A stretch of DNA of 64,000 nucleotides from Schistocerca nitens (taxonomy: Eukaryota; Arthropoda; Insecta; Orthoptera; Acrididae): contig NC_064614.1 in the NCBI RefSeq assembly GCF_023898315.1, positions 703,686,720 to 703,750,719 of the forward strand, given 5' to 3'. Positions 46,801 through 58,600 of this stretch are shown here, in pieces. The notes beneath the pieces are model-generated. The model had not been told where the DNA came from and made no database searches. It saw nothing but the letters and a program-made list of their open reading frames with translations. The translations under genes were made by a program, and so were the position numbers. Every line of letters begins with the position of its first letter. Position 1 is the first letter of the stretch.

Positions 46801-49800
46801 AACCTTTTACTTCTATATAATCTCTATATAACCTCTACTATAACCATTTTGAATCTTAAAACAGCCGTCCTATATGCTTTGAACAGATAAAACTTGTTTT
46901 GACATCAGTATAAGATAAAATTGTTACAACTCAGAACCCCACCATTTTTTTTTCCACCATTTGAAAGGTAATTTTATGCTGTTTTCAAAAACATTTTGTT
47001 GTACTGGGTTATTTGGAGAGAGATTTTAGCTATTCATAATTTTCTACACTTACGTCACAGTTTTGAAATTAACAATATTTTGAGTTCAGTACAGTTTTTC
47101 AATGTGAATGAACATTATAAATAAGAATTTTGTAGATCCATCAGTTTCAGTGTTTAATTGAAAACAAAACAGTGAAAATTTCAAGGTTCTAGCTTCAAAA
47201 CTTAATGATTTTGCTTCAAATTCTTTAAAAGCATGCATGCTTCAGTTACGTCTTAATCGTCCTTAGAAATATAATTAGCTGAAAACTTTAAACGGTGATA
47301 ACTCAGAAGCTATGTGACAGAATTGGATGAAACTTTGGATATTTTCTTATCTTTATGCATACATTTCACATATAAATTTTGGAACAAATCTAAAAACCTT
47401 GGGTTTCATATCTACTTTTGGCTGGATGATTTGGCGTGGAATAACCCTGATGCCTTCCATTTCCAAGGGCGTACACAATCTTGGTATAAACATCTGTATC
47501 TGTTTACAACACTATATTCAGTATCATTCCTCATTTTGAGATCTCACTTTCTTCTGTTATCACTTCGAGGTCCGCTCAGTTAGAATAATTTTGGGCCCAG
47601 AAAACCAGCCACTTGTGCCATTATTTGAAATGTTAGTGGTACATTTGTTTTTTGTTATATGTGATCCCTAGAGGACTAAAGGGGGAAAATGTTACATTGC
47701 TACCAAATCATTGTAAATTATCAAATTTCATTCAAAGGAAGTCATAATTTAGAAGCTTTGCACTAGTTAATTGCAGTTGTTAGGTCTCTAGTGGCATGTT
47801 ACATACAAAATGCCCTGTTTTATACCCTATAATGACAATTTTACTGCCCAAGATCTTTTTGAAAAAGAAGTCATTATTTGTGTTGTGCACTAATTACAAA
47901 TTATTGTAACTCCATGAGTACTTTACATATGAAATGGGTTGAGAGTCTTCTGCTTAATATGGTGTTATTACAAACACCAACATGCCATGTTTTCAGAAGT
48001 CTGGGTCTGTATCTCTGTCATCTGTACACACAGCATTATCTTCCTCTTCACTAAATTATCCATTCTCTGTTTTTGTCAGCTTCCCTGAGCAGATCATGCA
48101 GTATGTTGGTGTGAAAAATTGCTCTGTATATACTGTGCAAATTTCAGTAGCGAAAGACACGATTAGCACTGGTGGAGTGCTACACAACCAGTTTCAGCCT
48201 CTTATTAATGCCATCTTCAGCCCCTGTGCACTCCATATATAAGAGATCAGATACATTGATGCATGCATAAATGGAACCATCAATAACGGGATTCCTTGAA
48301 TTTTTTGTGGAGTGTGTCCTTTAGAGACATTTGTCGTTTCCAAGTCTTTGAAGTGCACACACCACAAAAAATTTGTGGAATCCAGGTATTGATGACTTTG
48401 CTTGTGCATGCATCACTGTATTGGGGCCTGAAGGTGGCATTAACGAGATGCCAAAACTGGTCGGGTAAATAAAATAACAGCTTCTGAAAACCTACCGCCA
48501 TTGTGTGATATTTCTTTGGAAAATATGTGGCTGGTCAGTGTCTTGTATCCATGATGGATCAACAGAGACAAAAAGTACAATTGTCCTTCAAAACAAAAAT
48601 TATAATGTGACTTCTTCAGCAATTCCACTCATAACTGGCTTTTGTTGTGTGGAAAAGTCTGTAGCATTTTGACTTGCAGAGAGGTATGTTCCAGCTGGGC
48701 AATACCAGTTTATTCTTTTGCTTTTTGAGTTACCCAGACTCTTTTGTCTTCTCTGAACAAATCTTGGAAACCCACGTTGTATGCTGCTTCAGCATGAGTT
48801 TCATATAAAAAAAATGAGATGAAGACAAATAACACTAAACTAAGTTGTAATTACAGCAGTAGAATCTGTATCAGCCATATTAGCAATAAAAAATTGTAGC
48901 TGACTGAAGATTATCTGAATATGAATCTTCATCAAACTATTCCCCCCTCAGATATTTCTCCCTCCGATTCAGAATTGTTGTTTCTTCTTCTAGAGGTTCT
49001 AAAATTCCTTGCTTGCTCAACATGTTTATAGTAGAATTACAGCAAATCCCAAAATCTACCAAATAAATGCACAAATTTCATGACGTCACAACCACACAAT
49101 GGCTCAATAAGTTGTGACAGCAGCTCTTACATTCGCTACTGTTTTTTTCGAAATAATTCTAGAAATTGGCAACAGAAGGCAGTCTTGTCAAGGGACAGAT
49201 AGTGAGATGTCCATACATTTCATACTAGACTAGTCCAGCTTTTGAGTTATAGGTGGCTTGCACCTCACAGTTTTTAAGCGCATTGGTATGGCGTGAGTTG
49301 CACTTGGGCTTGCTCACCAAAGTGTTAACCCTACTTTCAACTGTTGCAGCATTTTTCTTTACTTCATCTGTGTACATTTTTGTTCACACACATTTGTCTG
49401 GTAATTGTGTCTCTTTACTCTTGTGTGCTTTTTATCTGTAAGTTGACGTTAATACATTTTTCAAGATTATGTTTAGATAATGCCTGTGGTTTTCTAGATT
49501 TGGTTACTTGCACACAAGTATTTCTTGCAGGCACTAGTCAGCTGTTAACCTGATTACGACCTAAAATACTGAAAGCCGGTTTGTAATAAACCTATACAGT
49601 AAAGAGGAATGTTCATTACGAGTTGTCGGCCTATTTAAAAAAAAAAAAAATCAGCATTGATATCATGTTATTGTCACCATGTTGTTAACGGCAGTTATGT
49701 CACTGCTCAAAGCTGATGACATCCTAGCCTGTTAGTTCACTTGTGATATTCTACTTAAGCAAATAAATTTCACAATAATAGACATAAATATGTCTGTAAC

Positions 49801-52800
49801 AGTAAAACAATCTTTGTTCATTCATTTGTGTACCTTGCCCAAGTCAGTGAAATTTGTTTGCTTGCAATGTTTGGTGCGAACACCATACAGTCATAATGTC
49901 ACTGTTGGAATGTGCCAGGCAGAGGGGTTGGCAATTTTCTAACTCCCAAACTTCCTGCCAAGCTGTGCAGCATTTCTCTACTTGACTTCTAATAGTTAGC
50001 AAACTTAGTTACATGATATGTCTACCATCTCTGCATCATCCATCACTATGCTGTGGATGCCAACACCATAGTGGCATAGATAGGGTGTGTGTGTTTGGGG
50101 GGGGGGGGCGTGTGCACGTGTGTGAGGATAACTCTAAAGCTAGCAAGTTTTCTTACGTATGTGCATGCCTATCAACAATTCCGCGTTTCTGCTTTTCGGT
50201 GAGTTAGCCAAACTTTTCCTACAAAGAAAGTACATCCTGAGTGAAGCAATGAGTGTGTCTCATTGTGTACTGTCGTATGAGATGGTTTTATCGGTGTTGC
50301 CATCTCCCTATACTTGAATTAAAAATCCTACTCAGCTACATTAAATGTTTATCATACATTAAACAACTGTGAATCTGTTGTCTTTTTAACCCCTCCTTCA
50401 TTATCATAAGTTATTCGGGACCAAACATTATTATGCAAATTTTGTGATTAGTATTGTGCGCTGTGGTGCAATTAAGTATCCCAGTAGCTCTTTCAGGCTA
50501 AGGTTGCAAGTTTTCCAATATCAAATTTTGGGAGATGGGAAAAACTGACAGTCTTATGTGATGGCAACGGACACTTTCCAGTTCATACTTAATGAATGAC
50601 TACTGTAGACTAAACAAATGCCATACATAATCCTTTCTTGAAATCTTATATGCCCTCTGTTTGGGCACATGAGCTCCTTCACATTTAACTTGGTTCTTCT
50701 TGTCAAGAAAGCTAAAAGCAAATACTCTTTCAGCTCATAATGACCTAATTGTTATTTAAGGCCATAACACTAATAAAGTATTAAAAGTTTACATAATTTC
50801 AATTTTAGGTTGTATTTGGAACAAAGTAAATAAATTTTTAGTGTACATATAAACTTTTTTCAGTATTCACTTAATTGTAAGGCCCTGATTCTCAACAGGA
50901 TATAATACAATTGAGTTTTTACTGGGTTTTAATATGAACAAAATAAAAAATTGTCAATTAACTTACATAAAAAATTACAATAACAATAATTTGTAAATTC
51001 TCGTCTTCTTGCACTAAAAATAATTAGTGCATTAACTGTCATAAAATTAATATTGCAGTGTTAGAAACTAACAGTCATGTCAGTGATGTAAAAAATAGTT
51101 TTTGTGCACGTATTTTGAAATTGCACAAAATAAAAATTGCTAATAAGAGTGAAAACTGCAATAGCTGTAATTTCTAGAGTCTTAACTGCCTCACCTAAGA
51201 CAAGTTAGAACATTCCACAATTTTGGCAGTGGTGCATAACATGAGTTTTACAATAATGTTTGTTGCAATTTGAGCGCTTTATAGGGTTTTTGTTGTCATT
51301 GTTTGATGGACAGAGTTTGCACCTGGCGTCTTCAGAGTTTTGATTTCCGCCACTAGGGCTTGGCGTTGAAGAATTGTCTGTTTGATGTCTTCTAACAAAG
51401 GCCACTGATTGTTCATTTTGTAGCAACTTTTTTTTTAGCTTCAAAGTAAGGAAGAACTAGGAGTATTCGTAGTTCATCGAGAGGTTGTTGACCCATTCCA
51501 TAGGATGTGAAGAAATTGTCATATGTAACATTTTGTCCTTTCCTATCTGCTCATGTGTTAGATCCATGACAAACTGCATGCCCTATTTTTTCCAGGTGTT
51601 TGGTCAGGTAGCTTTCCTCTATAAATTTGTGTTTTCAAAACATAAAAAGTAGTGCTACGGCACAGTATCCGTATTTTGAGAGTTTACTTGATATGTGTTG
51701 TCTGAAAGGATAATGTCCACTGAAAGCTATCAGTTGTATTTGTGCCAGTTTTATATTGTTTTGAAAGTATTTCAGACCATTAATCTGACAGAACTCTTAT
51801 AAGTGCTAGCTTGTCATTTGCTAGTGGTATTTGTACATGTAGCAAATTTTAAGCATGTGTGTCATATAAACCAAAGGGACAAGTGAAACACACTAAGCTA
51901 TAACAAGGGGGAGGTAATGTATTTTTTTCATTTAAGTTACAGACTGTGTAGAATGGATAGAAAAACAGCCATCAAATTTCAAGCACCGGCATTTAAATAC
52001 AAAAAAGATAACAAAAGAGCATACTCCTTTTTTCGTCACTTCGACATGAAGATAGCATCAGGGTTAAATTTTTGCTGATAAGTAGAGAGAGGCTCTCCAA
52101 AATCTTCATTATGACAAGGAATGTATTATTTTATACTGTTTTGGGTAATACATTTATGAGTTATCATGGCATTTTGATCATTTATCAATACATACTCTTA
52201 ATTTTGTGCTAAATATCTGTCTTTAATACTAGCTCAGAGGGTAGTCCAGTACTTCCCATAGAACTAAGAGACCTGCTGTAAGATAGTACACAAAAGCTCA
52301 ACTACAGTAGTGCTTTTTGGCACTTCGCATGACATTGTACATTTCATTTTTATATCAAAATAATGCAGAATGTGATTTAACATTGGTATCTTGAAATTAA
52401 TAGCGAAATAAGTAAAGATAAGCTGTCGTCTCAAGTAGTGTATAGGTACATTAATAAGAAGCTGATTGTTGTTAGGGTTTGTGCTGTGTGAAGTGGATGA
52501 AGTGATCATAGGATGGTGGCAGGATTAGGAGAGTCAGGAACAGTGTGAGAAGGGATAAGGTTACACCACCATAGAGTGTTTGCTCTGTAGTGCAGACTGG
52601 TATAGTTGCATATTGCTTGCTGTGGTATAGGGCATGGAGTTTGTGGGAAGGATGGGGACAGCAGTCTTCTTCTGCCCACCCTTTTCATCTTCGCTTTCAA
52701 GACTTTACTCTCATGCTAGACTTTTGTATGTTTCAGTACCGAGAGGTCATAAATTCAGACCACCGTTTGAAGATGCTTCTGGATGTAAGTAAATGATGTC

Positions 52801-55571
52801 AATAAAGATTTTAGCTTAATAGTTTTATAATTAATTGAGATAAAGTAATAGTTTACATTCCATAATTAAACACATAGTGGCGTATTGTGACCACGCCGTA
52901 ATACAACATAGTGTGTCATATTGTTAATACATTTTGTAATTCATCTATCTTGAAGTTTCATGTAGGAGATAGATTGTGACCTTTAAATTTCTCAAACTGA
53001 TAATTGGGCGAAGTAGCAGTTGTATAGAATTTAGCACCACATCTGGCTTTCACATCGATAACGAATGATTCCGTTTCAACAAAACCATTTCCATATGCAA
53101 TGTCCAAAGCTAATAAAAGCCATTAAGGCCTTTGTCAGCAGTAGACACATGCACACACACACTCACGCCAACGCAACTTGCACACACGTCTGCAGTCTCA
53201 GAGAACTGAAACCAGTTTCAGTTCTCTGAGACTGCAGATGTGTGTGCAAGTTGCGTTTGTGTGAGTGTGTGTGTGCGTGTGTGTATGTGTGTCTACTGCT
53301 GACAAAGGCCTTAATGGCCGAAAGCTTTAATTGTGTGAATCTTTTTGTTGTGCCTGTCGTGACTCAGCATCTCCGCTATATGGTGAGTAGCAACTTTCCT
53401 TCTCTGGTGTTGTTACATTCCAGCCTGGATTTTCCATTGTTAAGATTGAGGAATTTGTGTTTTGGTGCAGCACCTTTATATTCAGAGGAACTTGAGCAAT
53501 TTTGACATCACTATTTGTGTTAAAAAAACTAATTATACTACTTTGTCCAGCCCCATGCTTTTATTTTAACAAATTTGAACTCCAGTTTAGAGTGCACTGT
53601 AAAACAAGCCATTATATCCTTGTTTTCCCCAAACAATTGGTAACCAAATTTCTCTCAAATCGTTAATTCCAGATTAGTTTCTCATGTTTGCCTATTGTCT
53701 TCTTGCTTAGTTTTAAATGAAATTATAGCCACATTGTTAGTATTATCAACGTACACTCTGTGGGTATACCCACTGATATCCCTATCTGTGCAGTCTTCTA
53801 ATAGATTAGGTATGTATTAATAGAAAAATCTAACTTGTTTGCTATTACACAGTATTTTAAAATTGACAGCAGAAACTAATTAATTTATGCATAATATGTA
53901 TTTTCTGTTATTCAGCACTACATGGACAGTACTAATAATCTCAGAGAACTTTATGAAGATAAAGATGGACTTAGAAAGGAGGAAGTGGCTGCACTCTCTG
54001 GTCCTAATGAATTTGCAGAGTTTTATACAAGACTGAAGGCCATTAAAGATTTTTATAGGCGTTTGCCAAATGAGGTTTGCATATTTCTTTTTGTATTTAC
54101 TCTTAAGGATAAAACTACAGTTGTTACTAACTACTATATTTTTTAAAATCTCAGTTGCTGATACTGAAGAATAATAACAGGGAGGCATATGGATTATTAT
54201 TTGCTGTTGTTTCATTATTCTGTGAATAATGACAATTTCTCTGTGTGTCTGTGGAATTATTCAGCAAGAAGTAATGATATGATTGCTTTGTGGCATGTTT
54301 CCTTTTCCTTTCATCTGTTTGTCATTCACGAGTTTCTTCTGCACTTGCAATCCAGTTGGTGTAACTGATTGTTACTACTGGTAGTGGAATTATCTAAACC
54401 TAGGAAGGTGGTGTGAGGCATGTCTTTTTGTACTTATAATCTCATGTTACAAAGTATTATGTGTCATATTTATTAATTATAAACATTAATTTGTGTATAA
54501 AACCATGTCTAGAGCTCCGCCAGGATAGCCGAGAGTGTTAACGCGCTGCTTCCTGGACTCGGGTAGGTACGCCGGCCCTGGATCAAATCCGCCCAGTGGA
54601 TTAATGACGATGGCCGGTGTGCCAGCCAGCCTGGATGTGGTTTTTAGGCGGTTTTCCACATCCTACTAGGTGAATACTGGGCTGGTCCCCACGTCCTGCC
54701 TCAGTTACACGACTCGCAGACATTTGAAACACATTCACACTATTTCACGATTTACACCAGACACTGACAGCTGGGGTACACTAATTCTGTCCCGAGGGGT
54801 TATGGTTTTCTGGCAGGAAGGGCATCCGGCCACCCATTCAAATTAACCATGCCAAATCCATACTTAACCCAGCCGACCCTGCGCACAATGCGGGATACAG
54901 GCAGTAGCAAAAGAAAGAAAGAAAGGAAAGAAAGAAAACCATGTCTTAAGGTATAGCAAAGGCATTAATTTCAGTATTGATGATAACAATCGCCAGTACA
55001 GTTTCTTGCTGGTAATAATTTTTAAAGCAATTGGGAACATGGTTTCCAACAGAGTCTGACTTCCATTGATGGAATGCAGAACTTGTGTTTGGCAGTTTGC
55101 TGTACATAACAGTAACAAATGTGCAGCTGATCCCCAGCCTATTTTTCCATTGTCTTTTGTCAGAAGTTCTCATTCCCTCCTCCTTTAGATTACTATGTGG
55201 TGTGAAAATGGAGAATTCACTTGATGCAGCTTAACATCGTGGTATCGTGATGTATGTTTTAGTTTCTATACTGATTGTACAGTAGAACAGGCAACACATT
55301 TAGCAATGTATTATCAGAGGCGCAGAAGCACCCCAGGATTAGAAAAGAGTGTTGCAAGTGAAGTGGTAATGATAAACAGTTAGAACAAGAAGGCAGTAGA
55401 TGCTTTTGAAACCTGGTGCTACAGAAGAATGATTAGATGGGCTAGTTTGTATAACTAATGAAGAGGTACGAAATCAAATTTGAAAGAACAGAAATGTTCT
55501 GCACACCTTGACTAAAAGATTGGATAGCACACATCTTGAGGTAACAAGGAATTGTCAATTTGGTAATGGAG

Positions 55572-55602
<31 letters not shown>

Positions 55603-58600
55603 AGGGGGGGGGGGGGAAGTAAGTTGCAGTGTTGCAGAAGATACACAGAGCTGAAGAGGCGTAGACAGGGTAGACTAGTGTGAAGAGCTGCCTCAAACCA
55701 GTCTTAAGATCAAAGATGACCAGATCATAGAATATCCATGATTAGCGTTGGTGCCATTACAGCTTCACACATCGTTAATATCTTTCTTAAAATGACAACA
55801 TCCATACATGTCATAGTTAGAAACAGCTTTTCATTGTTTGTGGCCAGTGTAATTGAACAGTGGTCATAAAAGAAAGGTGATCTGCTGTAGCTTTTCATTG
55901 TTTGTGGCCAGTGTAATTGAACAGTGGTCATAAAAGAAAGGTGATCTGCCATTAAAACTTAGTAACTGCCACTATCAGTGTTTACAGCATCTCATTACAG
56001 ATTAATGTGCAGTAGATGGGTAAATCACGGGAAGCATGCATATAATAGTGGAATTATATGTACGTAGTATGTCTTGTGATTGCAGTGACACTTCTGGCTT
56101 GGGGAAGATATGCTTCAGTTTGGTATACCCATTGTGGTAACTTCATATGCAAATTCTATTATGTCTGGTTGTGGGTGTCAGTAAATTATCTCTTTTTTTT
56201 CTAATTGTTGGTGGATGTCTGTAGTACACTTTTAAGATGGAAGCCTAATTGTTGAAGAGCTGCTGAACATCCTACCTGATTATTTTGGCACAAAACATGG
56301 TTCTCAACATCATGGTTAGTAGACTCTAAAATTCGTGGAATATCATTGTTATGTGAGATGCTATACCTCCGACACAATTTGTGAATGACCTCTATTCTTT
56401 TTTTTTTTTTTTTTTTTTTTTTTTTAGCAATATGTTATTCTCACTTTTCCTGGTAAGGACATATTTTTGGATGTTAACAAGTATAATAATGTATCACCCA
56501 CAAAAACAATTTATCAAACATGATGAAATAATGCTTCTCCTATGTCCTTCAAATGCTCGGAAAAGTAGAAAACCATAACCTTAATGCAGTGAAATGGGCA
56601 TTTCTGAGCCTGACTAAGCATGGCGCATAAACCTTGAATTATTGATTGTGGTCTGATGAGTCTATTTATATACAGTTCTCAAAGTCATCACACACTGCCG
56701 TACAGCAAAGAAGTATTCTAGGCAAAAAGTTACTCTCCCTCAGGAGACAACATGCTAATGCCATGTAATATCCGCTACTGTCATTAATAGGCCTCAGTTC
56801 AGCTAGAAAGAGCGTCCACAATTTTTGTTTGTTTACCGTATTTACTCGAATCTAAGTCGCACTTTTTTTCCGGTTTTTGTAATCCATAAAACCGCCTGCG
56901 GCTTAGAATCGAGTGCAAAGTAAGCGGAAGTTCTGAAAAATGTTGGTAGGTGCCGCCGCAACTAACTTCTGCCATCGAATATATGTAGCGCTACACAGGC
57001 ATGCTTTGCAGGCACAAAGATAAATACTGGCGCCAAAACCTCTGCGTCAGTAAATAAATTAAAAAAAAAAAAAGGTGGAAGACGAGCTTTTTTCTCCGCC
57101 CCGAGTTTCGACCACTGCATTTTCATACATTATCCAACAAAGTAAATACAAATTTCATATTGTTCATCTTCGAATGTAGCAGCATTTCAATGTACTACGA
57201 AAATCCGACTGGCAAGACTGTTTGGGATGTTTGTCAATATGGGAAACTCTACGTTCTGAATTTTTTCCTACGTTGAGAAGAGATGGTTGCTAATAGGAAC
57301 TTTTATGTATTGTCAATCACATGCAGTATTCTCTTCACCATAAGAATAATACGAATATAAACATTTTGTCCTGTATTCTTTCGTGTTTGCAGCTATCTCA
57401 TTTAAATCCTGTCTGCGTAATAAACTACGAAACTAGAGTGAGACAACAGCAAACGCGGAAGAATATACATATCATGTCATGTTTATATTCGTATTATTCT
57501 TATGCCTAATAGTGATACAGTCAGAAATGAAGCACGGCAATTGACTAGATTTTTAAATCTAAGATGACTCTAATTTCTGTGCAGAATGTAATGTACTAAA
57601 GAGGCGTCTGCAAAGATTTTCAAAAGAGAAAATTTTTTGCTAAGCTCTCGTTCAGAACATCTTCTATCATATCCAGTCTATTATTTGGTTCTTGTTGATC
57701 ATTATCAAAGAAAACCGCAGTGTAAGTAAAACAAATAGCTGTATCTTGCCATTGTTTTGCTAATGAGACGATTCCTCTCTTTTCTTTAAAAAAAAATTGT
57801 AAGCGGCGGTACCGTGCACAAAAGCAAGTCGAGCGGCGACAGCCTGTAAAAACTCATTATCAGAAAGTGACAAACAATGCATGACACAATACAGTAACGC
57901 ATTTTCAGCTTAGAGTGACGTAAAAACCTATAACAAAGAGAACGGCACTTATCAGATCAAAGAAAAATAAGCAATCAATTCAAACCAGATGAAGCACGTG
58001 AAAAAGGTAGGGTACCCGTATAAATAAGGACGGAGCGCCTGACGCATAGCAATGGCTACCTGGTAAAGCTTAACTGCTAAGCTTACGACTTGAACCAAAC
58101 TACTGTAGCTGTATCGTCATTCATTCGACCTAAATTGTGTCTCATATTATGATGGACCAACTTTGTTTCGATTTGGAGGTGTGGCCTAAAACTTTTCTTT
58201 CCCCTTGAATTTCGAGTTTCAAATATCAGGTGCGGCTTAGATTCGTGAAAATTTTTTTTCCTTGATTTCGAGTCTCATTTTTCAGGTGCGGCTTAGATTC
58301 AAGTGCGGCTTAGATTCGAGTAAATACGGTATGTCGTACCCAGCTGAAGCCATTTGTTGATGATTAGATCTTGTAGCACCGGCAAATTCACAAATGTTGA
58401 TTACTACATTTCACTTGCTGTTACAGATGATTCATATACATTTTCTGTGGAAGTAACATGAGGTGATTTAGTGGATTGATGAAGATGCAATTGGGTCCTT
58501 GAGTGTTGTCCATCATACCAGAAATGCTTTTGTGAAACCCTGTAAAAACAACTGTTGTCACCTTGGAAAATGAAAGTATCATATTCATGTCAACCTGAAT

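Larger units (their letters stand above)
38783..47447 (-). mobile_element. long-TIR DNA transposon, copy 3 (outer element)
   Basis: Ends: GGGTCATTCCATACTAAGTC at the left and …GGAATAACCC at the right. A perfect 4-bp duplication TGAT lies at 38779-38782 and 47448-47451. The terminal inverted repeats are ~530 bp: the left arm is 38783-39097 plus 43490-43690 because copy 2 is inserted in it, and the right arm is 46916-47447. The transposase relic is at 43920-46355 on the minus strand. Without copy 2 the element is ~4.28 kb. Confidence 0.9.
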
